Shown: positions 35,743 through 43,927 of the stretch, in pieces
Numbering within the stretch: the stretch's first letter is position 1
Layout: the number at the start of each line of letters is the position of its first letter
Assembly: GCA_017623435.1 (NCBI GenBank)
Contig: JAGAPD010000021.1
Span: 1-58,381, forward strand
DNA: 58,381 nt
From: Clostridia bacterium
Lineage (GTDB): Bacteria; Bacillota; Clostridia; Christensenellales; Pumilibacteraceae
Direction: 5' to 3'
The notes under the pieces: generated by a model
Told to the model about the DNA's origin: nothing
The model's input: the letters and a program-made list of their open reading frames with translations, nothing else
Database searches by the model: none
Position numbers and translations under genes: made by a program

Positions 35743-38651
35743 TTTTTCACCGCCTCGATAACTTCGTCTGCGCTAACCGTTCCTATCTCGCGCTCGAAGA
35801 CGCGCGGACAAACCGATTTATATTCACAGTAAGCGCAGCTGCTATTCATTCCGCTTACGCTTGGTCGCGCTGAAATTCTTCCCTCGTTAATATCGTCAAT
35901 CGCCTTCCCCGCTACTTTTTCAGCGTACTGCGTGAGCGCAAAAAGTTCTTCTTCGCTTTTTGCCTTCGCGTTACGTCCAAACGAGATTTTACCTTCCTTT
36001 CCTATCTTGACTTCGCCCTCGAATACCTTGCTTTTTCCGCCCTGCGCCACGCTCCTATCAAACGCCGTTATCACCTCGAAATCGGTGTTAAAAGCGCCCG
36101 TAAGACGATGCGAATATTCGTCGTCACGCCACGCCACGGCAAAGGGAAAATAGAAAAACCCGGCAGGACGGTACCCGTTGTTTATCAAAATTCGCATATA
36201 AATCATAAGCTGAATTTTCTTGCCGTAATATAAGTCCGAATAGCTAAATTCCACCGATCCCGTCTTGTAGTCAATGACGCGCGCAAAGTCCTTATACGCG
36301 TCAATTCTGTCAATCTCTCCCATAAGTGAAACGCCCGACGGGTAGCTTATAGTTTTAAGCGTGGAATTCTCTTTCCCGAACGAAACCTCCGTACCGATAG
36401 GCACGAAATCGCCTGCCCTTATCTGCTCACGCGCCACGTTACACAGCTTTTCAGCCTCTTTCATCAAGCGGTTTAATATCTTTTCGCTCTCGTCTGAGTA
36501 AGAATATTTTTCAAATTCCTCTAAAGCAAGCGGAACGGATTTTTGCACGAAAGAATGCACGTCCTCGGGCATATTTTCTTTTACGTAATTTTCAATGATT
36601 TTGTGCAAAAGAAGACCCACGTCTATGGGCGTTACCTCTCCGTCGTCCTTTTTCCGCACGTATAATCCGTACTGCAAAAAGTACTTATACGGGCAAGTAA
36701 AATAAGTTTGAAGCGCACTCACGCTCGTTGCGCCACTTGCGAAAAACAGCGATTTTACGTTTAAATTCTTTTCGCCGTAATTCTTTTCTTCAAACAAGTC
36801 GTTACGCTCGACTAAGCTGAGCAAGCTTTCAAAAAGCTTTCCCTCTCTATCGCTTAGCGCAAATTCAATTACGCCCTGCTTGCTTCCCAGCTCGTAAACG
36901 AGCGCGTTAAAATCGCTCTCCTCTTTTCTGCGCGCTAAAACCTGCGCGTAGTTTTCCTCTTTTAAGTTATTCTTTTTAAGTAAAATCTTCAAGTCGCACG
37001 CAGGCTTGCTTTCGTCGCCGTTCACGCAATACAAAAACAAGTTTTGCGCGGTTTTGAGAAACTGCCACAGCTCGTCACGGCAAAGCTCGTTCTTTTTATT
37101 GTTTTTAGGCTCGACTTTAAGCTTATATTCGTCCAGCTTTTCCGCGTCCATATCAAGAAGCAATCCGTCGTCCTTCGTCACTACGGGCACTTTGCCTTCG
37201 CAAAAATCCACGATAACGGCGCACTTAACCCTTTGCCCTCTAAAAAGCGAAAGCGGTCCAATTTGAACGGTATCACGTCTTGAGGGCACGAGCGAAATTT
37301 CCGTACCCGTTAGCCCTTCCGTCAGCGCGTCCACGACCGTATCCTCGTCCTCGTATTTTCCGCCCATAAGCTCGCCCAAAAGCGACACGATTTCTACCGT
37401 TTTGTCATAAATTTGACTAAGCGTCCTGCCGTCTTCGTGCGCAAGCGTTTCAGTTTTGCTTTTTGCGTCAACGCTTTCAAGAAGGCGCAAAATCGCATCC
37501 GAAAAAGTTTTTGCATCCGAAAAATCCTCGGGCAAAACGCTCAAAATATTCATAATCTTTTGACGAATAGGCTCGATCTTTTCACCCTCTTCGCCCTTAA
37601 GCGCGAACGACTTGGTAAAGCCCAAATAGTCTACGCAATATTTTTTGACGAAGTTTTTGAACGCGTCGCTATCAGCCTTACTTATACCCAAGTAATAATT
37701 TGACGCGAGCGAAAGCATATCCGCCGTGCGGTACTTTTTTTGTACGGCAGAAATACAGCCCAAAATAAATCTCGCAAGCTCGCAAGAAGACAGCGCGATT
37801 TTCTCGTCCACGTGATAAGCCACGCCGTACTCGTCGAAAATGCGCTTGAGCGCAGGAATATTCGCGCCGTCAGCCACCACCGCCCAGTCGCCAAAGCGTC
37901 CACCGCCGTAAACGTACTTCTTGATTTCGCGCGCGCACTCCTTGTACTGCGTTACCGCGTCGGGACACGAAAGCGTACGCACGGGCGCACTAACCTCGTA
38001 TCCGCTGAAAATTTTCGTATTAGACACCGTAAGCGACAAGCAGTTTTCGTCAATAGCGTCAAGAAGCCTTTCCGCCTGGCGAGACAAAGTATCGTAAAGC
38101 GCGACGTAAACGTGACAATTTTTAAGCAGTCCCCGTTTAACCTCTTCGCGCAAAAGTTCAGTCCTACCGCTCGCATCCACGTATTTTCCACTGGTAAGGC
38201 GTTCGTACTCACCGTACAAAAGCGCTAAATCGCTCGCCTTATACATTCCCTCGACTTTACTTAACTCTTCAGGAGTAATAGCGCACGCACGAAGCTTACT
38301 TATCGCGTCGTAAAGCTTTACGGCAAAGCCCGTGCGCTGAGAAGAACGCCCGTAACAAACGAGCTTTTTCTCGTTGTCCGCGCAAATCTTTTTAAGTAGC
38401 ATAATCGCGCCTTGCTTGGATAGCGCTTTCGCGTTAGAGGGCGCGTGGCGAAGGTATAGCCTGTTAAAGGTCGTAACCTCGACGTCAAACGCGCCTGCCC
38501 CTACGGAGAAAAGTCGTTTTTCAAGCGTGAAAGTATAAACGTCGGGCACGATAACGATATGTTTTACCCCCAAATCCACTTTGCGCGCCAAAACTTTTTC
38601 CACCACCGCGTCAAGAGAATCAACGTATGAATTTTTATAAAGTATTTCCAT
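35739..38651 (-). CDS. addB: ATP-dependent helicase/nuclease subunit B
   Basis: 970 residues. It is the second subunit of AddAB, with Chi recognition and a nuclease holding a 4Fe-4S cluster. The cluster cysteines are one in YFTCPYKYF and three in CAYCEYKSVC; the nuclease motif is RVIDYKTGS. The N-terminus aligns with AddB (HIVIVPDVYTFTLEKRL), but the usual GRSGSGKT Walker A is missing. The start at 38651 is chosen because it fits the family N-terminus; 30 further in-frame codons upstream look unlike AddB. The ribosome site (AAAGG) is rather far, about 15 bases. Confidence 0.88.
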   Translation of the reverse strand: MEILYKNSYVDSLDAVVEKVLARKVDLGVKHIVIVPDVYTFTLEKRLFSVGAGAFDVEVTTFNRLYLRHAPSNAKALSKQGAIMLLKKICADNEKKLVCYGRSSQRTGFAVKLYDAISKLRACAITPEELSKVEGMYKASDLALLYGEYERLTSGKYVDASGRTELLREEVKRGLLKNCHVYVALYDTLSRQAERLLDAIDENCLSLTVSNTKIFSGYEVSAPVRTLSCPDAVTQYKECAREIKKYVYGGGRFGDWAVVADGANIPALKRIFDEYGVAYHVDEKIALSSCELARFILGCISAVQKKYRTADMLSLASNYYLGISKADSDAFKNFVKKYCVDYLGFTKSFALKGEEGEKIEPIRQKIMNILSVLPEDFSDAKTFSDAILRLLESVDAKSKTETLAHEDGRTLSQIYDKTVEIVSLLGELMGGKYEDEDTVVDALTEGLTGTEISLVPSRRDTVQIGPLSLFRGQRVKCAVIVDFCEGKVPVVTKDDGLLLDMDAEKLDEYKLKVEPKNNKKNELCRDELWQFLKTAQNLFLYCVNGDESKPACDLKILLKKNNLKEENYAQVLARRKEESDFNALVYELGSKQGVIEFALSDREGKLFESLLSLVERNDLFEEKNYGEKNLNVKSLFFASGATSVSALQTYFTCPYKYFLQYGLYVRKKDDGEVTPIDVGLLLHKIIENYVKENMPEDVHSFVQKSVPLALEEFEKYSYSDESEKILNRLMKEAEKLCNVAREQIRAGDFVPIGTEVSFGKENSTLKTISYPSGVSLMGEIDRIDAYKDFARVIDYKTGSVEFSYSDLYYGKKIQLMIYMRILINNGYRPAGFFYFPFAVAWRDDEYSHRLTGAFNTDFEVITAFDRSVAQGGKSKVFEGEVKIGKEGKISFGRNAKAKSEEELFALTQYAEKVAGKAIDDINEGRISARPSVSGMNSSCAYCEYKSVCPRVFEREIGTVSADEVIEAVKK

Positions 38652-38776
38652 ACTTACATTGTAACCTTTTTGCCGTAATTTTTCAAGCGTTTTTGAAGCA
38701 TTTGTGACGATAGCGTGTTTATCGTCCGTTTTTTTGGACATTTTAAGTGAAATCGCGCTAAAAAAGGCTCAAACGC

Positions 38777-38805
38777 TTGCTCAAAAAATACAAGTATGTT
38801 ATACT
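38777..38805 (+). promoter_or_regulatory. promoter of the lipoprotein/SDR pair
   Basis: TTGCTC (38777-38782), 17 bases, TATACT (38800-38805). The -10 element is embedded in a perfect palindrome. Confidence 0.65.
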
Positions 38806-38808
38806 TGT
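38790..38808. promoter_or_regulatory. palindromic operator overlapping the -10 box
   Basis: ACAAGTAT-GTT-ATACTTGT, perfect 8-base arms spanning the -10 hexamer of the promoter. This is the position of a repressor site. Confidence 0.55.
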
Positions 38809-38837
38809 AAGGCAAAATATTTTCAAGGAAGTACGCA

Positions 38838-39803
38838 ATGAAAAGAATTATTACTTTAATCTTTACGCTCCTTTTGGTTTTTTGCGCTACCGCGTGCGAG
38901 GCAACCATTTCTTCGGCTAACCCCACTTACCCTGCGCCCTGGTGCATCAACCAAACGGAAGATTCGGTAAACACCGCTTACGAAAAGAGCGTTTACGCCA
39001 TCACGAAAACGGACAAGTTTGCCAACAAAATTATCGCTGAAGGCTCGCTCACTTTCGAGCTTAAGCCTGCCGGTAAAGTGGAAAACGTGGCTTATTCCAC
39101 GCTCACGATGGATATGTCCATTACTTACAACGAATTCGCCAGCGAGGTTGACCGCGGAAAAACGGACACTATTACTTCGTCCGTAACCTTTACTTCCGCA
39201 GCGCTTACCGCGACCAAGTCCTCTCGTACCGTTACCATCGCTGACCGCGAGGGAATGGATAATCCCAGTTACACGCTTGAAAACGACTACAAGGAAGGCT
39301 ATTCAAAACTCACTATGGGCGAATTCGAACACACTATTTCGCTTAAAGGTCATAGCTTCGTAGGCATTATCGACAACGAACTTCTTTACTTCTACGTACG
39401 CGCATACCCTTCGCTTAACAACGGTCTTATGGGATATTTTAAGATGGCGGACTTTTTCGATATGCATTCGCGCGGAGATTCCTTCTCGCCCATCGATATG
39501 CGTCTTACCACCGCGGAGGCTGGAAAAGATCAAACGCTTTACTTCCCCACGCTTAAACAGTTTTTGAGCGACGACGAGGGTAGCGCAATCACCCTTCCCA
39601 CCAGCATTTACAAGTACACCGAGCCTACTGGTCCTCCCATTCAGCTTTGGTTCTCCAAAAACGATTTCAACGTAGGCGAAAACAAGACGACCAAACTCGT
39701 CCTCACTTATATTCGCACGGTAGAATACGACCTCGCGTCCCTCTCTATTCAGTTCGAAACCGACTACAAACTCGTGGATTATTCTGTAACTCAAGGAGCA
39801 TAA
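38838..39803 (+). CDS. secreted lipoprotein of unknown function
   Basis: 321 residues. The signal peptide MKRIITLIFTLLLVFCATAC ends in a lipobox-like ATAC; the Cys at residue 20 would be lipidated and anchor the protein outside the membrane. The mature part is beta-rich (repeated STLTMDMSITYNEF and TSSVTFTSAAL strands) and ends in LTYIRTVEYDLASLSIQF. No family was recognised. It is followed after 4 bases by an SDR gene, so the two are cotranscribed. Confidence 0.7.
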   Translation: MKRIITLIFTLLLVFCATACEATISSANPTYPAPWCINQTEDSVNTAYEKSVYAITKTDKFANKIIAEGSLTFELKPAGKVENVAYSTLTMDMSITYNEFASEVDRGKTDTITSSVTFTSAALTATKSSRTVTIADREGMDNPSYTLENDYKEGYSKLTMGEFEHTISLKGHSFVGIIDNELLYFYVRAYPSLNNGLMGYFKMADFFDMHSRGDSFSPIDMRLTTAEAGKDQTLYFPTLKQFLSDDEGSAITLPTSIYKYTEPTGPPIQLWFSKNDFNVGENKTTKLVLTYIRTVEYDLASLSIQFETDYKLVDYSVTQGA

Positions 39804-39807
39804 ACTT

Positions 39808-40725
39808 ATGAAAAAGGAAAAAGTGTGCTGGCTTAACGGCGCAAACGTTATTATTACCGGCGCGTCCGACGGTATCGGAAAGGCGCTTACCGAAACGCTT
39901 ATAAACGAACACGACTGTTTCGTTTTGGGTATCGCAAGAAACAAAACCAAGCTCGAGGCGCTTAAAATTTCGCTTGGCTCGAAGGGGGATAACTTCTCGT
40001 ACATTTCCGCCGACGTATCCGACGAAAACTTCTGGAAGAATATTTCCTCTGCGCTTAAAGAGAACGAATCCAAATTCGATATTCTTATCAATAGTGCGGG
40101 AATTATGCCTCCTTTCACTATGTTCGAGGACTACGACGACGATCTCTTCCCCGAGACGATAAACGTCAATCTGATGGGTACGTACTACGCCGTTCGTTAC
40201 ATTTTGCCCCTTCTTCGTGATAGCGCACGCGCATCCATTATCAATATCGCGTCCGCTGCTGCCGTTTCTCCCCTCGCCGGTACTGCGGCATATTCGGCAA
40301 GTAAATCAGCCGTAAAAGCGTTTAGCGAAGCACTTTCGGCTGAACTTAATCACAAAGTTTACGTCGCTCACGTCTGCCCCGGCTTTACGAAAACTAATTT
40401 GTTCAGAAAGACGGACGGTTTCTTTGATAGCAAAATCATTTCCGTTCTTTCCTCGTCCGTGCAAAAGCTTACCAAAAAGATTATCAAGGGTATGAAAAAT
40501 CATAAAAAGCGTATGATTTTCGGCGCGGACGCTAACCTTATGAGAATGTTCTACAAGGTTGCACCCACGCTCACCGCCCCTGCAATTATGGGCATTATGA
40601 AAAAATCGGGCGTAAAAGCGTTTAGCGGTATGTTCAAGGAAGAAACTCCTAAAATTGAACAAGCGCAAGAACAAACTACCCAAGCTCAAAATACTGAAAT
40701 TCAAGCGCCTGAAAACAAAGAATAA
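39808..40725 (+). CDS. short-chain dehydrogenase/reductase with Gln/Glu-rich tail
   Basis: 305 residues. The cofactor motif ITGASDGIGKAL is followed by INSAGIMPP, the catalytic Ser in NIASAAAVS and Tyr-Lys in YSASKSAVKAF. Residues ~270-305 (PKIEQAQEQTTQAQNTEIQ...) are a low-complexity, probably disordered extension. The substrate is unknown; the sequence suggests the sphingoid/acyl-chain-like reductase group, but weakly. It sits directly behind the lipoprotein gene. Confidence 0.85.
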   Translation: MKKEKVCWLNGANVIITGASDGIGKALTETLINEHDCFVLGIARNKTKLEALKISLGSKGDNFSYISADVSDENFWKNISSALKENESKFDILINSAGIMPPFTMFEDYDDDLFPETINVNLMGTYYAVRYILPLLRDSARASIINIASAAAVSPLAGTAAYSASKSAVKAFSEALSAELNHKVYVAHVCPGFTKTNLFRKTDGFFDSKIISVLSSSVQKLTKKIIKGMKNHKKRMIFGADANLMRMFYKVAPTLTAPAIMGIMKKSGVKAFSGMFKEETPKIEQAQEQTTQAQNTEIQAPENKE

Positions 40726-40739
40726 TTTAGATAATAAGC

Positions 40740-40772
40740 AAAACGGACTACCACGTGGTAGCCCGTTTTCTT
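40740..40772. terminator. bidirectional terminator, ACGT-loop family
   Basis: AAAACGG, CTACC, ACGT, GGTAG, CCGTTTT with one mismatch, between the convergent SDR and beta-lactamase-fold genes. Confidence 0.8.
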
Positions 40773-41891
40773 TTATATCATTTTATTTTCTTTTAGACTT
40801 TCATAGATAAGCTTTGAAATATTAAGATGTTCACCGCCAAAAATCACGGGCCAATCAAGCAAATTCATTCCCATCGTTACGGAAATTTTGTTTTTATTAT
40901 CAACCAGCATATACGAGCCTGCAGCGCCGTCCCAGCCCCACTCACCTACGGGAATTCCGCAGTCAAGCGCAACTTTTCTTACTCTTACTCCGTAGCCGTA
41001 GCCGTACTGATCACCCTGAATACAAGTAAAGTTATTATTTACGGCAATATCGCCGATTTGCTCGCTCGACATAGCAGTAAGACCTTCTTTACCTATCAGC
41101 GTATAACCGTCCTCGCTCTCGCCGCCGCACGCGAGCGTATCAGCAAACGCGGAATAGTCCTCCACCGTGCTTATAAGCCCAGCCCCTCCGCTATCGTAAT
41201 TGTCCGTAAACTTGAAGTCGTAGAAACAACTGGAGGGTACGTACGCTCCGTTTTGATACCTACAAGTGGGCTTTACCTCGCTTAAAGCGTTCTCGTTAAA
41301 TCCGCTGTTATTCATTTTCAGCGGAGTAAAGATATGCTTTTGCATATATTCAGACAGCGTTACTCCACTCACGACTTCCACTATCGCGCCCATAACGTCA
41401 AGCGACAAGCCGTACAAATACTGCGCGCCCGGCTCAAACGAAAGGGGTGTTTTTACGAACTCGTCCACCATTTGCAAGGTGTTCGCCTTGTTTTTCGACT
41501 GCCTTTTTGCATCCATAATATAGGAAGTGCCAAGCGCGTACGCAAGGCCGGACGTCATCGTCAAAAGATGCTTGATTTTCATCTTGCTCTTAGGCTTGAC
41601 TTTTTGCCCGTTTTCAAGCAAAAATACGTCCCCGTACGCAGGCAAATATTTTTCGACTTCGTCCTCAGGCGAAATCTTGCCCTCTTCTATAAGCTTGCTT
41701 GCGCAAACTGCGGTAAGCGGCTTCGTGCACGAATACATATGAAGTAGCTCCTTACCCGTAGGCGCGTAGCTATCCCCGTCCATATAGCGAAACAAAGTTT
41801 TATGCTCTTTTTTTACGATAATATCAATATACGGTATTTTCTTTTCACCTATAAGCTTTTCGCTTACGTAAGCAATAACTTTACTAAACAT
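40773..41891 (-). CDS. serine hydrolase, class C beta-lactamase / esterase EstB fold
   Basis: 372 residues. The nucleophile motif SxxK is S54-K57 in MYSCTKPLT, the tyrosine motif lies in QYLYGLSLDVMG and the third motif appears as WDGAAGSYM instead of HxG. Family members are penicillin-binding-like peptidases, esterases or lactamases. No signal peptide is visible, which argues for a cytosolic esterase rather than a resistance enzyme. GGAG precedes the ATG. Confidence 0.82.
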   Translation of the reverse strand: MFSKVIAYVSEKLIGEKKIPYIDIIVKKEHKTLFRYMDGDSYAPTGKELLHMYSCTKPLTAVCASKLIEEGKISPEDEVEKYLPAYGDVFLLENGQKVKPKSKMKIKHLLTMTSGLAYALGTSYIMDAKRQSKNKANTLQMVDEFVKTPLSFEPGAQYLYGLSLDVMGAIVEVVSGVTLSEYMQKHIFTPLKMNNSGFNENALSEVKPTCRYQNGAYVPSSCFYDFKFTDNYDSGGAGLISTVEDYSAFADTLACGGESEDGYTLIGKEGLTAMSSEQIGDIAVNNNFTCIQGDQYGYGYGVRVRKVALDCGIPVGEWGWDGAAGSYMLVDNKNKISVTMGMNLLDWPVIFGGEHLNISKLIYESLKENKMI

Positions 41892-42021
41892 TTTACACTC
41901 CTTTTATCAAAACGGCACGTAGCGTACCTATTCGTTTCGACCAGAATCCAATCCATAGCAGTATTTTAGCACACGTACGCGCATTTGTCACGCAAAATCG
42001 ACAACTTGCGACACTTTTTCA

Positions 42022-42051
42022 TTGACTAAACGAGCACGGGCGTGATATAAT
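42022..42051 (+). promoter_or_regulatory. promoter of the MFS transporter gene
   Basis: TTGACT (42022-42027), 18 bases, TATAAT (42046-42051), 27 bases before the ATG. Confidence 0.75.
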
Positions 42052-42078
42052 CTACTTACGACCAATTAGGAGAACAAT

Positions 42079-43386
42079 ATGACTAAAAAATCACCCAAAT
42101 TTTGGCTCTCACTCGTAATCCTTTCGCTGATCGGACAAATTGCGTGGGTAGTTGAAAACATGTACTTTAACGTCTTTATTTACAAGATGTTCAACGCTAG
42201 CCCTAGCGAAATTTCGGCAATGGTTATGGCAAGCGCAGTTTCGGCTACGCTGACCACCCTTCTTATCGGCGCGCTATCTGATAAAGTGGGCAAGCGCAAA
42301 ATCTTTATATGCGGTGGATATATTGCGTGGGGAATTTCCATTCTCGCCTTTGCGTTAGTGCGCGTGGATATTCTATCTGCTATCACTTCGTCCACCGTTG
42401 CCGCCGCGTCGCTGGGAATTACTCTAACGATAATCCTTGACTGCGTAATGACCTTCTTTGGCTCGACCGCAAACGACGCTTGCTTTAACGCGTGGTTGAC
42501 CGACTCCACCGATAGTACCAACCGTGGTGCAGCGGAAGGCATTAACGCCATGATGCCCCTCGTGGCAATACTTGCCGTGTTCGGCGGATTTATGGGCTTT
42601 GACCTCTCCCTTGCAAATAGCTGGACGATTATCTATATTATAATCGGTGCGATTGTGCTTATCGTGGGCGTGGTAGGAATTTTCATCATTGACGACGGCG
42701 CGGTAAAGCGCGAGGAAAACGGCAAATATTTTTCAAACATTATCTACGGCTTTCGCCCGTCGGTAATCAAGCAAAACGGCTTGCTCTACTTGTGCTTAAT
42801 CGCCTTTGCCCTTTTCGGAATTTCCATTCAAATCTTTATGCCCTATCTCATCATATATTACGAAGTATCGCTCGCTATGAAGGACTACGTTTTGATCATG
42901 GCGCCTGCTATCGTGATAGCGTCCGTCGTGACCTTTTTCTACGGCAGACTGTACGACAAAATCGGCTTTAAGAAGGCAGTAATTCCGGCTCTTATTATGC
43001 TAATGACAGGGTACGTGGTGCTCTGTTTGTTCACGAACGTCGTTTTAGTGTTTATCGGCTCGCTCCTTATGATGAGTGGTTATCTTTCGGGAATGGCGGT
43101 GTTTGGCGCGGTAATTCGCGACCTCACGCCCGAGGGAAAAGCGGGAATGTTCCAAGGCCTCAGAATAGTCGGTCAAGTACTTATCCCCGGTTTAATAGGT
43201 CCTGCAATCGGATCTATGGTGCTTGCAAACGCGGACACTTTCGTCAACACCGACGGCACGACTTCCTTTATTCCTAATATAAATATCTTTATCGCCGCGC
43301 TCGTCGTAGCAGTAGTTTTAGCGCTTTTCTTAATCCTTCTATTCACTATTATGAAAAAGAAGGAAAAGAAAGATAATCAACAATAA
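42079..43386 (+). CDS. MFS transporter, 12 membrane helices
   Basis: 435 residues with roughly twelve hydrophobic segments. The inter-helix signature LIGALSDKVGKRKIFICGG (loop 2-3) and its second-half counterpart FFYGRLYDKIGFKKAV are typical of the major facilitator superfamily. The N-terminal SLIGQIAWVVENMYFNVFIY is like the GPH/SLC45-type sugar carriers. The substrate cannot be read. It ends at a terminator with no partner gene. Confidence 0.85.
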   Translation: MTKKSPKFWLSLVILSLIGQIAWVVENMYFNVFIYKMFNASPSEISAMVMASAVSATLTTLLIGALSDKVGKRKIFICGGYIAWGISILAFALVRVDILSAITSSTVAAASLGITLTIILDCVMTFFGSTANDACFNAWLTDSTDSTNRGAAEGINAMMPLVAILAVFGGFMGFDLSLANSWTIIYIIIGAIVLIVGVVGIFIIDDGAVKREENGKYFSNIIYGFRPSVIKQNGLLYLCLIAFALFGISIQIFMPYLIIYYEVSLAMKDYVLIMAPAIVIASVVTFFYGRLYDKIGFKKAVIPALIMLMTGYVVLCLFTNVVLVFIGSLLMMSGYLSGMAVFGAVIRDLTPEGKAGMFQGLRIVGQVLIPGLIGPAIGSMVLANADTFVNTDGTTSFIPNINIFIAALVVAVVLALFLILLFTIMKKKEKKDNQQ

Positions 43387-43398
43387 TCTTATAAAAAC

Positions 43399-43430
43399 AA
43401 ACCCCCGTAGCCAAAAGGTTACGGGGTTTT
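43399..43430. terminator. bidirectional terminator MFS / zinc-ribbon gene
   Basis: AAACCCC and GTAGCC pair with GGTTAC and GGGGTTTT around an AAAA loop (one G-T pair, one bulge). Confidence 0.8.
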
Positions 43431-43435
43431 ATGTT

Positions 43436-43867
43436 TTAAAGTAAAGCGTATAGCGCTGGGATTTCGTACAGCATCATAAAAAGTTCTACAATCACGTCAA
43501 GCACCATACTTACGCTGGCAATTATAATAGCGGCAATCGCCATTCCTCTGCCGTTTTTGTTTGGCAAAGCGTTGGCGCGGTTAAGTCCGATAATGCCGAA
43601 AATCAAGCCCAAAATAGGAACGATAAAGGACAACACGAATCCCGTAATCGCCATAGCGTTTCTCTCGGACTGCTGGTTGTTTACGTAGATATACTGCTGA
43701 TTAGGTTGAGGGGGAGCTTGATTAAAAGTATGGTTAGCGTTAGGCTCGACCTCTTCAAACACTCTACCATCCTCTTTCTTTTGCGCGGGCTCGTCAAACT
43801 TTGTACCGCAATACGCGCAAAATTTATCGTTATCGTCGTGGCTATGACCACAGTTAGGACAAAACAT
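43436..43867 (-). CDS. zinc-ribbon protein with DUF4190-type membrane domain
   Basis: 143 residues. The N-terminal ribbon FCPNCGH...KFCAYCG holds two CxxC pairs ~12 residues apart. A Pro/Gln-rich linker (~25-70) leads to a membrane part with a DUF4190-like helix pair (AITGFVLSFIVPILGLIFGI, GMAIAAIIIASVSMVLDVIV). Function is unknown; such proteins are common in Clostridia. AGGAGG lies 9 bases before the ATG. Confidence 0.8.
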   Translation of the reverse strand: MFCPNCGHSHDDNDKFCAYCGTKFDEPAQKKEDGRVFEEVEPNANHTFNQAPPQPNQQYIYVNNQQSERNAMAITGFVLSFIVPILGLIFGIIGLNRANALPNKNGRGMAIAAIIIASVSMVLDVIVELFMMLYEIPALYALL

Positions 43868-43927
43868 AATAATACCTCCTAAATCGGTTAATTATATTTT
43901 ATACTCTTACGCGCAGTTTGTCAAGCG

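Noticed and set aside
40773..41891. Beta-lactamase resistance gene
   Set aside because: The class C fold is present, but there is no signal peptide and the third motif is not HxG/KTG-like, so an esterase-type hydrolase is more likely than a resistance enzyme.
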